In this document: positions 55,900 to 64,000 of the stretch, piece after piece
How positions within the stretch are numbered: the first letter of the stretch is position 1
Layout of the letters: each line of letters begins with the position of its first letter
Source: Saccharopolyspora rectivirgula DSM 43747
GTDB taxonomy: Bacteria > Actinomycetota > Actinomycetes > Mycobacteriales > Pseudonocardiaceae
Assembly: GCF_000497205.1 (NCBI RefSeq)
Contig: NZ_AYJW01000001.1
Location: forward strand, 87,104 to 151,103
Direction of reading: 5' to 3'
Length of the DNA: 64,000 bases
The notes under the pieces: model-generated
Databases searched by the model: none
What the model saw: only the letters and a program-made list of their open reading frames with translations
What the model was told of the DNA's origin: nothing
Translations under genes and position numbers: made by a program

Positions 55900-56139
55900 T
55901 CACCTCCGCACCGGAAGCTGTCCGTCCTCGTCCGGGACGAGCCCCAGCATCTCCAGCAGCAGTCGGCAGTCGTCGGCGTCCGCCGCGCTCCGGGCCACCG
56001 CCATTCTCGCCCGGTACACCTGCTCCGCAGAAATCCGCTCCGGCTCACCGGAGCGCTGGGCGGGCACCGAAGCCGAAGACCTCGGAAGCCGATCTTCCTG
56101 CTGCCGCAGGAACTTCCGCACATCGAGCGACCCGTTCAT
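55900..56139 (-). CDS. Small hydrophilic unknown protein
   Basis: The protein has 79 residues from the ATG at 56139, five bases after GGGGAGG. It starts MNGSLDVRKFLRQQEDRLP, and the second half forms two likely helices (EQVYRARMAVARSAADADDC and RLLLEMLGLVP). No DNA-binding motif is clear. It is soluble and slightly basic, and I do not recognise a family. Confidence 0.6.
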   Translation of the reverse strand: MNGSLDVRKFLRQQEDRLPRSSASVPAQRSGEPERISAEQVYRARMAVARSAADADDCRLLLEMLGLVPDEDGQLPVRR

Positions 56140-56361
56140 AACGCCTCCCCGGCTCGGGTTCAGGCGCAGGCTATCCACAGGCCAACAGCACCTGCAGCCC
56201 CCCAGAGAGTGATTTAAGTTCGACGCAGAGTAATCAGACTGAGGGGTCTGATCCACTTCGGATGATCTCCGCCCCACCACCCCCGCCTGTTCCTCCACTA
56301 TGGACACCAGGCACAGTGGGCACCGGGAAGTCGTCCAGCCGATCCGCCAGAAAGGAACGAA

Positions 56362-56583
56362 ATGGCCACCCAGAGCTTCACGGTCAGCGGAATGAGCTGC
56401 TCGCACTGCGTCAACGCGGTCACCGAAGAGCTCTCCGCCGTCCCCGGCGTGACCGACGTGCAGGTGAGCCTGGACAGCGGCGCGGTGACCGTCACCAGTG
56501 AACGGGAGCTGCCGCAGAGCGCTCTCGCCGAAGCCGTCGAGGAAGCCGGCTACAGCATCACCCGCTGGGCTGAAGCAAGCTGA
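56362..56583 (+). CDS. CopZ-like heavy-metal-associated chaperone
   Basis: The protein has 73 residues, a single HMA domain. The copper-binding loop GMSCSHCVNAV has both cysteines (Cys13 and Cys16), and the ferredoxin-like strands DVQVSLDSGAVTVTS follow. It probably carries Cu(I) to an ATPase, but no copper ATPase or CsoR gene is adjacent. AAAGGA lies five bases before the ATG. It is followed by a hairpin. Confidence 0.92.
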   Translation: MATQSFTVSGMSCSHCVNAVTEELSAVPGVTDVQVSLDSGAVTVTSERELPQSALAEAVEEAGYSITRWAEAS

Positions 56584-56700
56584 TCGTCGCCTACGCACAG
56601 CTCAAGCCCATTTGCTTCCAGGGCTCCCCTTGAACCACTCGGACGTGCCACAATCAGGGCGCTGACATACCCCCGGTCAGCATCTGTGGAGATCCCCTCC

Positions 56701-56733
56701 AGCCCCCGCGCTCCTCCCCCTGGCGCGGGGGCT
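56701..56733 (+). terminator. Perfect 11-bp hairpin downstream of copZ-like gene
   Basis: AGCCCCCGCGC pairs with GCGCGGGGGCT around an 11-base loop, 118 bases after the copZ-like stop. The distance leaves room for a short untranslated RNA between 56584 and 56733; only this hairpin supports that idea. Confidence 0.55.
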
Positions 56734-56825
56734 CTCCAATTCACGGGGCGTGAGCTGATCGCGAGCGGCCGGACGAATCCCCCACAGCCGTGTTCTGGCC
56801 GCAACAGAACCGTTATCGTGGGCCC

Positions 56826-57248
56826 GTGGTTCTTGGACGAGGAAAGATCGGTCGCCGCCAGCGCGCGGAACGCGAGGCGGAAGAAGCCGAACCGGACCGT
56901 GAGCTCGACTCCTACTTGGCCGCGCTCACCCCGGAGGAGGACGTCGAGAGCACCGGAACCGGCCGGCGGTTCGGGAACTCCGAGGTCTACCAGCTGCGGC
57001 TGCCGTTGATGGCGAACGAGCGGTTGAAGGAACTCGCGGCCAAGCAGGGCACTTCGCCCGCCGCCCTGGCCCGGGACTGGGTGCTGCAGCACCTGGCCGA
57101 GCACGACTCCCAGAACCAGTCACCGCAGTGGCCGGAGCAGGACATGTCGGCTCCCACCGTCAGCAACATCCCGCCGGTGCGGGACGACGTCCCGGACCTC
57201 GAGCAGACCGAGGAGATCACCGTTCCGCACGAGCGGTTCCCGCGGTGA
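56826..57248 (+). CDS. Ribbon-helix-helix-type small protein
   Basis: The protein has 140 residues from the GTG at 56826. A charged N-terminus (GKIGRRQRAEREAEEAEP) leads to YQLRLPLMANERLKELAAKQ, a ribbon-helix-helix-like strand and helices (about 58-100), followed by an acidic disordered tail. It could be an Arc-type regulator. The upstream TTATCG suggests a leaderless transcript. It ends 49 bases before the convergent acyl-CoA dehydrogenase gene. Confidence 0.65.
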   Translation: MVLGRGKIGRRQRAEREAEEAEPDRELDSYLAALTPEEDVESTGTGRRFGNSEVYQLRLPLMANERLKELAAKQGTSPAALARDWVLQHLAEHDSQNQSPQWPEQDMSAPTVSNIPPVRDDVPDLEQTEEITVPHERFPR

Positions 57249-57297
57249 CCCGACTGGCCAGCACCAGCTGGCTCCGGCCAGTCGGGTCGACTCCCGG

Positions 57298-58458
57298 TCA
57301 GTCGGTCTCCAGCCCCAGCTCGCGGGCGATCAGCATCCGCTGCACTTCGCTGGTCCCTTCCCCGATCTCCAAGATCTTGGCGTCCCGGTAGAACCGGCCC
57401 ACAGGGGTTTCGTTCATGAAGCCGTAGCCGCCGAAGATCTGGGTCGCGTCCCGGGCGTTGTCCATCGCCGCGTTCGAGGAGACCAGCTTGGCGATCGCGG
57501 CCTGCTTCCGGTAGTCCTCCCCGCGCAGCATCCGGGAGGCCGCGTCGTAGTAGGCCAGCCGGGCGGTGTGCGCGCGGGCCTCCATGTCCGCGATCTTGAA
57601 CTGCAGCGCCTGGTAGGTGCCGATCTTGCGACCGAAGGCCTCCCGCTCGCCGACGTAGCGCAAGCACTCGTCCACGCAGCCCTGGGCGAGCCCGACCGCG
57701 AGGGCCGCGATGGCCACCCGGCCTTCGGTCAGGATGGACAGGAATTGCGCGTACCCCCGGCCGCGTTCGCCGAGCAGGTTCTCGGCCGGCACCCGGCAGT
57801 CGGTGAAGGCCAGCTCGTGGGTGTCCGAGGCGTTCCACCCGACCTTGGAGTACTTCGGCGCGACGGTGAACCCCGGGGTCCCGGACGGGACGATGATGGT
57901 GGAGATCTCCTTCCGCCCGTCCGGTTTGGTGCCGGTGACCGCGGTGATGGTGACGAACCCCGTGATGTCCGTGCCGGAGTTGGTGATGAACGCCTTCGAC
58001 CCGTTGATCACCCACTCGTCGCCGTCGAGCACCGCGGTGGTGCGGGTGCTGCCCGCGTCGGATCCGCCGCCCGGCTCGGTGAGCCCGAACGCGCCGAGCA
58101 CTTCGCCGGAAGCCAGTTTCGGCAGCCACTGCTTCTTCTGCTGCTCGTTGCCGAACCGCAGGATCGGCATGGCTCCGAGGGAAACCCCGGCTTCGAGGGT
58201 GATCGCCACCGAGGAGTCGACCCTGGCCAGTTCTTCCAGGGCCAGGCACAGCGCGAAGTAGTCGCCGCCCATTCCGCCGTGCTCCTCCGGAATCGGCAGC
58301 CCGAACAGCCCCATCTCGCCCATGGTTCGGACCAGCGGGTACGGGAATTCCTCGCGCTCGTAGTAGTCACCGATCACCGGCGCCACTTCTTTGCGGGCGA
58401 AATCCCGGACGCTCTGCCGCAGGGCTTCGTAGTCGTCGTCGAGCCGGTGGTCCACCAT
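57298..58458 (-). CDS. Acyl-CoA dehydrogenase (FadE19/isovaleryl-CoA dehydrogenase type)
   Basis: The protein has 386 residues. The FAD-binding signature GLTEPGGGSDAGS and the C-terminal QIFGGYGFMNETPVGRFYRDAKI are intact. With the two carboxylase genes upstream it matches accD1-accA1-fadE19 of M. tuberculosis, the leucine-degradation branch in which isovaleryl-CoA is oxidised to 3-methylcrotonyl-CoA. The start ATG lies two bases after the accA stop, with its GGAGG inside the end of accA. Confidence 0.92.
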   Translation of the reverse strand: MVDHRLDDDYEALRQSVRDFARKEVAPVIGDYYEREEFPYPLVRTMGEMGLFGLPIPEEHGGMGGDYFALCLALEELARVDSSVAITLEAGVSLGAMPILRFGNEQQKKQWLPKLASGEVLGAFGLTEPGGGSDAGSTRTTAVLDGDEWVINGSKAFITNSGTDITGFVTITAVTGTKPDGRKEISTIIVPSGTPGFTVAPKYSKVGWNASDTHELAFTDCRVPAENLLGERGRGYAQFLSILTEGRVAIAALAVGLAQGCVDECLRYVGEREAFGRKIGTYQALQFKIADMEARAHTARLAYYDAASRMLRGEDYRKQAAIAKLVSSNAAMDNARDATQIFGGYGFMNETPVGRFYRDAKILEIGEGTSEVQRMLIARELGLETD

Positions 58459-58460
58459 TG

Positions 58461-60494
58461 CTACGCCTCCTCGCGAGCGGTGACAACAGCCAGTTGTTCG
58501 TCCAGCCCCACTGACTGTCCTTTTTGGACATTGATTTCGGTGACGGTGCCATCGACCGGCGCGGTGACGGTGTGCTCCATCTTCATCGCCTCGACGACGA
58601 AGAGCCGCTGCCCGGCGCGCACCTGCTGGCCCGCTTCCACGTCGACCAGCAGCACCGTGCCCGGCATCGGGCTGGTCACCGCACCACCGGAACGCAGCGC
58701 TCCTCCGCTGCGGTGGGCCAGCATCCGGTGCTCGGTGACGGCCCACGCCGCACCGTCCGCGGCCAACCAGCTGGTGTCCCCCACCCTGCTGCGCCGGTAG
58801 CTGCTGGTCCTTCCCCGGTAGGTGACGGTCAGCTCGTCCCCGTCGGCCACCGCCGAGGCCCGGCGGGGCTGCGGGGTCCCGGTGCCGTCCGGGAGCTCCA
58901 CGACGACCTCCGCGTCCCGAGCGCGGCCGCGGACCCGCACCCGGACTTCCCCACCGCCACCGGAGAACCGCCACACGCTCCACCCCGGTTCCCCCAGCCG
59001 CCAACCGCTGGGCACCTCCCACGGGTCGACCACCGGCCCCGCCGGCTCGGTGGTCAGCAGCTGGTCCAGCGCCGCCGCGACGTAGACCTCTTCCGGAGTG
59101 CCGCCGTCGACCAAGGAGTCGAGTTCCCGCTCGACCAGACCGGTGTCGAGTTCCCCGGCCACCACCTGCGGGTGCTGCAGCAGTCGGCGCAGGAAGGCCG
59201 TGTTGGTCTGCACGCCGAGGATCGCGGTGCGGGCCAGCGCGGCGTCCAACCGGCGCAGCGCCGCGGCGCGGTCCGGCCCCCAAGCGATGACCTTGGCCAG
59301 CATCGGGTCGTAGTCGGAGACGACGGGACTTCCCGCCTGCAGCGCGGAATCGACGCGGATCCCGGGCCCGTCCGGTTCGACGACGGCCAGCACGTCACCA
59401 CCGGTGGGCAGGAAGCCGCGCGCCGGGTCCTCGGCGTAGACGCGGGCTTCGACCGCGTGCCCCTCCCGCCCGATGTCCTGCTGGCGCCACGGCAGCGGTT
59501 CGCCCATGGCCACCCGGACCTGCTGCTCGACGAGGTCGATCCCGCGCTGCCCACCCACCGCGGTGATCAGTTCGGTGACCGGGTGTTCGACCTGCAGCCG
59601 GGTGTTCATCTCCAGGAAGAAGAACTCGTCCGGCCGCTCGGCGGAGACGATGAACTCCACCGTTCCCGCCCCGGTGTAGCCGGTGGCCCGGGCGACCTCC
59701 ACGGCTGCTTCCCCGATCCGCTGGCGGGTGGTCCCGTCCAACAGCGGCGACGGGGCTTCTTCGACGATCTTCTGGTGCCGGCGCTGCAGACTGCACTCGC
59801 GTTCACCGAGGTGCACCACGTTGCCGTGGCGGTCCGCGAGGACCTGGACCTCGATGTGCCGGGGTCGGGCCAAGAACCGCTCCACCAGCAGCTCGTCGTC
59901 GCCGAAGGCGGCACGGGCCTGGCGGCGGGCCGCGGTGATCGCGTCGAGCAGCTCGTCCTCGGCGAACACGGTGCGCATGCCCTTGCCACCACCGCCGGCG
60001 GACGGCTTGAGCAGCACCGGGAAACCGATCTCCCGGGCGGCCCGCACCAGTTCCTCGTCGGTCATGCCGGGTTCGGTGCGGCCGGGCACCACCGGCACGC
60101 CCGCGGCGGCGACGGTGCGCTTGGCGCGGATCTTGTCCCCCATGGCCTCGATGGCCGCCGGGGGCGGACCGATGAACACCAGGTCGGCTTCCGCGCAGGC
60201 GGCGGCGAAGTCGGCGTTCTCGGCGAGGAACCCGTAGCCGGGGTGCACGGCGCGCGCCCCGGTCTCGTGGGCGGCTTCGATGATGCGCTTGCTGTTCAGG
60301 TAGCTCTCGGCGGCGGCGCGGGCGCCGAGGTGGACGGCGACGTCGGCCTCCCGGACGTGCCGGGCGTCGCGGTCGGCATCGCTGTAGACGGCCACGGAGC
60401 GGATGCCGAGGCGGCGCAGCGTCCGGACGACGCGCACCGCGATCTCACCGCGATTCGCCACCAGAACGGTGTCGAACTGCTGCACTGGGGTCAT
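58461..60494 (-). CDS. accA1: Methylcrotonyl-CoA carboxylase alpha subunit (biotin carboxylase/BCCP)
   Basis: The protein has 677 residues. The biotin carboxylase domain (about 1-450) has SAGGGGKGMR and EMNTRLQVEHPVTE. A linker domain leads to the C-terminal biotinyl domain with the biotin lysine in VEAMKMEHTV. It carboxylates biotin with ATP and bicarbonate for the AccD partner at 60525. Length and gene order suit the leucine pathway (AccA1 type), although acetyl- or propionyl-CoA cannot be excluded from sequence. Confidence 0.9.
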   Translation of the reverse strand: MTPVQQFDTVLVANRGEIAVRVVRTLRRLGIRSVAVYSDADRDARHVREADVAVHLGARAAAESYLNSKRIIEAAHETGARAVHPGYGFLAENADFAAACAEADLVFIGPPPAAIEAMGDKIRAKRTVAAAGVPVVPGRTEPGMTDEELVRAAREIGFPVLLKPSAGGGGKGMRTVFAEDELLDAITAARRQARAAFGDDELLVERFLARPRHIEVQVLADRHGNVVHLGERECSLQRRHQKIVEEAPSPLLDGTTRQRIGEAAVEVARATGYTGAGTVEFIVSAERPDEFFFLEMNTRLQVEHPVTELITAVGGQRGIDLVEQQVRVAMGEPLPWRQQDIGREGHAVEARVYAEDPARGFLPTGGDVLAVVEPDGPGIRVDSALQAGSPVVSDYDPMLAKVIAWGPDRAAALRRLDAALARTAILGVQTNTAFLRRLLQHPQVVAGELDTGLVERELDSLVDGGTPEEVYVAAALDQLLTTEPAGPVVDPWEVPSGWRLGEPGWSVWRFSGGGGEVRVRVRGRARDAEVVVELPDGTGTPQPRRASAVADGDELTVTYRGRTSSYRRSRVGDTSWLAADGAAWAVTEHRMLAHRSGGALRSGGAVTSPMPGTVLLVDVEAGQQVRAGQRLFVVEAMKMEHTVTAPVDGTVTEINVQKGQSVGLDEQLAVVTAREEA

Positions 60495-60524
60495 TTCTGC
60501 ACCTCGTGTTCGCGCTGGCGGCGG

Positions 60525-62138
60525 TCACATCCGGAAGACCCCGTAGGAGACGGGGGCCAGGGGCGCGTTGGCGGCCGCGGACAGGGCCAGGCCGAGCACG
60601 GTGCGGGTCTGCTTCGGGTCGATGATCCCGTCGTCCCACAGCCGCGCGGTGGCGTAGTAGGGGTGCCCCTGGTGCTCGTACTGCTGGCGGATGGGTTCCT
60701 TGAACGCCTCTTCCTCTTCGGCCGACCACTCGACGCCGCGGGCGGCCAGTTGGTCGCGGCGGACGGTGGCGAGCACCGAGGCCGCCTGTTCCCCGCCCAT
60801 GACCGAGATCCGGGCGTTGGGCCACATCCACAGGAAGCGGGGCGAGTACGCCCGTCCGCACATCGAGTAGTTGCCGGCCCCGAACGAGCCGCCGATGACG
60901 ACGGTCAGCTTGGGCACCCGCGCGCAAGCCACCGCGGTGACCATCTTGGCGCCGTGCTTGGCGATCCCGCCCGCCTCGTACTCCTTGCCGACCATGAAGC
61001 CGGAGATGTTCTGCAGGAACACCAGCGGGATCGACCGCTTGTCGCAGAGCTGGATGAAGTGCGCCCCCTTGAGCGCGGACTCGCTGAACAGGATCCCGTT
61101 GTTGGCCACGATGCCGACCGGGTGGCCGTGGATGCGGGCGAACCCGGTCACCAGCGTGGGGCCGTACTCGGCTTTGAACTCGGCGAACCGGCTGCCGTCC
61201 ACGATCCGGGCGATGACCTCGTGCACGTCGTACGGGGTGCGGGTGTCCGGTGGAACCACCCCGTACAGCTGGTCCGGGTCCACCACGGGCTCTTCCACGG
61301 GGGCGGTCTGCCAGGGCCGTTCCGGGCGCGGCCCCAGGGTGCTGACGATGCTGCGGACGATGCGCAGCGCGTCGGCGTCGTCCTCGGCCAGGTGGTCGGT
61401 GACGCCGGAGACGCGGGAGTGCAGTTCACCGCCGCCGAGCTCTTCGGCGCTGACTTCGGCTCCGGTGGCCGCTTTGACCAGTGGTGGGCCGCCCAGGAAG
61501 ATCGTCCCCTGCTCGCGGACGATCACCGCTTCGTCGCTCATCGCCGGCACGTACGCGCCGCCCGCGGTGCAGGAGCCGAGGACCGCGGCGATCTGCGGGA
61601 TGCCCTGGGCGGACATCGTGGCCTGGTTGTAGAAGATCCGCCCGAAGTGCTCCCGGTCGGGGAAGACCTCGTCCTGGCGGGGCAGGAAAGCGCCGCCGGA
61701 GTCGACCAGGTAGATGCAGGGCAGGTTGTTGTGCAGGGCGACTTCTTGGGCGCGCAGGTGCTTCTTGACCGTCATCGGGTAGTAGGTGCCGCCCTTGACG
61801 GTGGCGTCGTTGGCGACGATGACGCATTCCCGCCCGCTGACCCGACCGATTCCGGTGATGATGCCGGCGCTGGGGGCTTCGTCGTCGTACATCCCGTACG
61901 CGGCCAGCGGGGAGAGCTCCAGGAACGGCGAGCCGCGGTCCAGCAGCGCGTCGACCCTGTCCCGGGGGAGCAGCTTGCCGCGTTCGACGTGCCGGGCGCG
62001 GGCCTTCTCCGGTCCGCCCGAGCGGACGCGGTCGAGCTTGGCGTTGAGGTCTTCGACCAGTGCCTTGTGCTGCTCGGTGTACCGCGCGTAGTCCGGGCTG
62101 GCCGGATCCACCGTTGTGCGCAGGACGGGCGCGTCCAT
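60525..62138 (-). CDS. accD1: Methylcrotonyl-CoA carboxylase beta subunit (carboxyltransferase)
   Basis: The protein has 537 residues of the crotonase-type carboxyltransferase pair. The N domain has [20 protein letters not shown], the C domain [21 protein letters not shown] and [11 protein letters not shown], a tetrad typical of methylcrotonyl-CoA carboxylase (AccD1/LiuB). It transfers CO2 from biotin to 3-methylcrotonyl-CoA. It is first of the three-gene unit and starts 30 bases upstream of accA1, divergent from a TetR gene. Confidence 0.92.
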   Translation of the reverse strand: MDAPVLRTTVDPASPDYARYTEQHKALVEDLNAKLDRVRSGGPEKARARHVERGKLLPRDRVDALLDRGSPFLELSPLAAYGMYDDEAPSAGIITGIGRVSGRECVIVANDATVKGGTYYPMTVKKHLRAQEVALHNNLPCIYLVDSGGAFLPRQDEVFPDREHFGRIFYNQATMSAQGIPQIAAVLGSCTAGGAYVPAMSDEAVIVREQGTIFLGGPPLVKAATGAEVSAEELGGGELHSRVSGVTDHLAEDDADALRIVRSIVSTLGPRPERPWQTAPVEEPVVDPDQLYGVVPPDTRTPYDVHEVIARIVDGSRFAEFKAEYGPTLVTGFARIHGHPVGIVANNGILFSESALKGAHFIQLCDKRSIPLVFLQNISGFMVGKEYEAGGIAKHGAKMVTAVACARVPKLTVVIGGSFGAGNYSMCGRAYSPRFLWMWPNARISVMGGEQAASVLATVRRDQLAARGVEWSAEEEEAFKEPIRQQYEHQGHPYYATARLWDDGIIDPKQTRTVLGLALSAAANAPLAPVSYGVFRM

Positions 62139-62179
62139 GGCTCCACCTTCCGCACGTTAGTACCCGTTAACTGCGGCGA

Positions 62180-62197
62180 TGTTAACGAGTGCTAACA
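62180..62197. promoter_or_regulatory. Palindromic operator between accD1 and TetR genes
   Basis: TGTTA-ACGAGTGC-TAACA is an inverted repeat in the 82-base spacer of the divergent genes. A second GTTAAC half-site begins nearby at 62165. TAGTAT (62207-62212) just beyond it, with the TetR ATG a few bases further, suggests a leaderless TetR transcript. The TetR protein is the likely binder. Confidence 0.5.
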
Positions 62198-62220
62198 CCA
62201 CGCGTCTAGTATCAGCAGCG

Positions 62221-62796
62221 ATGTCTGTTGCAGCAGCCAAACCATCCCGCCGGGCGCAGATCCTGGCCGCCGCAGCGGAGCGGTTCGCCCGCTACGGCTT
62301 CCACGGGGTGAGCATCGACGACATAGGCGCCGCGGTCGGGATCTCCGGGCCCGCGCTGTACCGCCACTTCCGCAGCAAGGAAGCGATGCTCGCGGAGATG
62401 CTCACCGGGATCAGCAGCAAACTGCTCCTCGGCGGCCAGCAGCGGGTGGCCCGCAGCCGGGACCCGCGAGAAGCCCTGGACCAACTGGTCCGCTGGCACG
62501 TCGAATTCGCCCTCACCGAGCCCGCGCTGATCACGGTGCAGCTGCGCGACCTGGACAGCCTGCCCGAGCCGGAACAGCAGAAGGTGCGGGAACTGCAGCG
62601 CAACTACGTCCGGGTGTGGGTGGACGTGCTGCGCCAAGTCCGGCCGGAGCTGCCCCGCGACACCGCCCGCGCCGCCGTCCACGCCGTGTTCGGGTTGATC
62701 AACTCCACCCCGTTCTCCGGCCGGCTGGAAACCCCGGCCATGTCGGAACTGCTGCACCGGATGGCCATGGGAGCCCTCGCCGAAGCGGACTGCTGA
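62221..62796 (+). CDS. TetR-family regulator of the accD1 operon
   Basis: The protein has 191 residues. The HTH spans about 10-52 ([42 protein letters not shown]) and the C-terminal ligand domain is helical. It is divergent from accD1-accA1-fadE, the place of the TetR gene near Rv2500c-Rv2502c in M. tuberculosis. It probably represses the module until an acyl-CoA inducer is present. Start at 62221 gives an 82-base intergenic region; a start at 62179 would overlap the operator. Confidence 0.9.
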   Translation: MSVAAAKPSRRAQILAAAAERFARYGFHGVSIDDIGAAVGISGPALYRHFRSKEAMLAEMLTGISSKLLLGGQQRVARSRDPREALDQLVRWHVEFALTEPALITVQLRDLDSLPEPEQQKVRELQRNYVRVWVDVLRQVRPELPRDTARAAVHAVFGLINSTPFSGRLETPAMSELLHRMAMGALAEADC

Positions 62797-62900
62797 CCAG
62801 GCGCCACACCCTTTCGGGTGGGAAGATTGCAGGCCTGTCCCCCTGGGTAAAGACTGATTGGAACGGCGTAGCACTGGCCCCGATCGCGCAGGAGACAGGC

Positions 62901-64000
62901 ATGGCCACCGTCAGGACCAGACCAGCACCGGCTCGGCCGTTCCCGGTCGAACGCCCGCTCAAGGGCAAGCACCTGGTGCCCATGCTGCGCACCACCGATC
63001 ACAAGCAGATCGGTGTCCTGTACCTGATCACCGCGTTCGCCTTCTTCGTCCTCGGGGGCGCCCTCGCGCTGCTGATCCGCGGCGAACTGGCCTCACCGGG
63101 GCTGCAGTTCCTGTCGCAGGAGCAGTACAACCAGCTGTTCACCATGCACGGCACGATCATGCTGCTGCTGTTCGCGACCCCGATCGTGTTCGGGTTCGCC
63201 AACGTGATCCTGCCGCTGCAGATCGGCGCTCCGGACGTGGCCTTCCCCCGCCTGAACGCGTTCTCCTACTGGTTGTTCCTGTTCGGCGGGCTCATCGTGG
63301 TCAGCGGCTTCCTGATGCCGGGCGGTGCGGCGGACTTCGGCTGGACCGCGTACCCACCGCTGTCCAGCGACGTGCACAGCCCAGGCCTCGGCGGCGACGT
63401 GTGGGTGGCCGGACTGGTCGTCAGCGGTCTGGGCACCATCCTGGGCGCGGTCAACATGATCACCACCGTGGTCTGCCTGCGCGCGCCCGGGATGACGATG
63501 TGGCGGATGCCGATCTTCACCTGGAACATCCTGGTCACCAGCGTTCTGGTGCTGCTGGCGTTCCCGCCGCTCACCGCGGCGCTGATGGGCATCCTGGTGG
63601 ACCGGCAGCTCGGCGCGCACGTCTTCGACCCGGCCAACGGCGGCGCGATCCTCTACCAGCACCTGTTCTGGTTCTTCGGCCACCCCGAGGTCTACATCGT
63701 CGCGCTGCCGTTCTTCGGGATCGTCACCGAGATCCTGCCGGTGTTCAGCCGCAAGCCGCTGTTCGGCTACCTCGGCCTGGTGATGGCGACGCTGCTCATC
63801 GGCGGCCTGTCCGCCGTGGTGTGGGCGCACCACATGTTCGCCACCGGCGCGGTGCTGCTGCCGTTCTTCGCGATGACGACCTACCTGATCGCGGTGCCGA
63901 CCGGGATCAAGTTCTTCAACTGGATCGGCACCATGTGGAAGGGCCAGATCACCTTCGAGTCGCCGATGCTGTTCAGCTTCGGCTTCCTGGTGACCTTCCT
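62901..64000 (+). CDS. ctaD: Cytochrome c oxidase subunit I, partial at right edge
   Basis: The gene begins with ATG at 62901 (AGGAGA six bases upstream) and runs past the window, so about 366 of some 570 residues are seen. The heme a/heme a3 oxidase signatures are present: [13 protein letters not shown] (low-spin heme His), [12 protein letters not shown] (Cu-B His-Tyr), WAHHMFATG. It is the aa3-type catalytic subunit of the respiratory chain that needs the heme and cytochrome c machinery encoded at the other end of the window. No Rex site lies in its upstream 104 bases. Confidence 0.96.
   Translation, partial: MATVRTRPAPARPFPVERPLKGKHLVPMLRTTDHKQIGVLYLITAFAFFVLGGALALLIRGELASPGLQFLSQEQYNQLFTMHGTIMLLLFATPIVFGFANVILPLQIGAPDVAFPRLNAFSYWLFLFGGLIVVSGFLMPGGAADFGWTAYPPLSSDVHSPGLGGDVWVAGLVVSGLGTILGAVNMITTVVCLRAPGMTMWRMPIFTWNILVTSVLVLLAFPPLTAALMGILVDRQLGAHVFDPANGGAILYQHLFWFFGHPEVYIVALPFFGIVTEILPVFSRKPLFGYLGLVMATLLIGGLSAVVWAHHMFATGAVLLPFFAMTTYLIAVPTGIKFFNWIGTMWKGQITFESPMLFSFGFLVTF

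Noticed and set aside
58524..62195. A 1223-residue plus-strand open frame
   Set aside because: It lies antisense to accA1 and accD1 and is rich in Asp, His, Gly and Arg from GC-rich mirror codons; both minus-strand genes are well supported.

Overview
The window is high-GC actinobacterial chromosome, about 70 percent G+C by eye. Gene order and protein features point to a sporulating member of the Pseudonocardiales, Saccharopolyspora-like. As I recall it, long stretches follow the Mycobacterium tuberculosis order Rv0474-Rv0529: hbhA/XRE, murB, L,D-transpeptidase, mshA, ybjN, gpm1, senX3-regX3, proC, bS22, galE2-like, acyltransferase, serB1-like, hemA-C-D-B, hemL, and tlpA-ccdA-resB-ccsB. A BldN-type sigma factor gene beside the heme genes is a feature of the mycelial actinomycetes. 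No rRNA, CRISPR array or intact mobile element was seen.

Region by region. 1-5.4 kb, minus strand: cytochrome c maturation (ccsB, resB, ccdA, a TlpA lipoprotein) and a histidine phosphatase. 5.4-16.2 kb, minus strand: tetrapyrrole synthesis (hemL, hemB, hemD, hemC, hemA) with the redox repressor Rex at the head, a near-consensus Rex operator upstream of rex, a small glutaredoxin, and a run of related small membrane proteins between hemL and hemB. 16.5-18.3 kb, plus strand: BldN-like sigma factor and a HAD phosphatase. 18.3-26.7 kb: acyltransferase, epimerase, a 33-residue ribosomal protein, a HTH regulator, proC, fadD, a thioesterase-like protein, a TIM-barrel isomerase and a disordered membrane protein. 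27.2-33 kb: regX3, a senX3 broken by a 4-base deletion, gpmA, osmC, ybjN and mshA. 33-45.7 kb: cell-wall and housekeeping genes (L,D-transpeptidase, murB, purU, dapC, an HbhA-like protein with its XRE neighbour). 45.7-51.6 kb is the most accessory-looking block: a TPR-CHAT caspase-like protein, a small unknown, an ECF sigma factor, a cytosolic subtilase, and a divergent secreted acidic protein. 52.4-53.3 kb encodes a bacterial voltage-gated sodium channel homologue. 53.4-54.4 kb is a frameshifted gene remnant zone. Next come three tRNAs (Phe, Asp, Glu), a gamma-butyrolactone-receptor-like TetR, small genes, the leucine-degradation module accD1-accA1-fadE19 type with a divergent TetR, and finally the 5' part of ctaD running off the right edge.

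How the genes fit together. Cytochrome c maturation, heme synthesis, Rex and cytochrome oxidase form a respiratory theme, with Rex as the likely NADH/NAD sensor for heme supply. The mshA, osmC and glutaredoxin genes are thiol-redox functions. The best candidates for new biology are the subtilase/ECF/TPR-CHAT cluster, the run of related membrane proteins beside hemB, the S1-like protein lacking its catalytic His, the channel with an unusual selectivity filter, and the disrupted senX3 beneath a well-formed PHO box.
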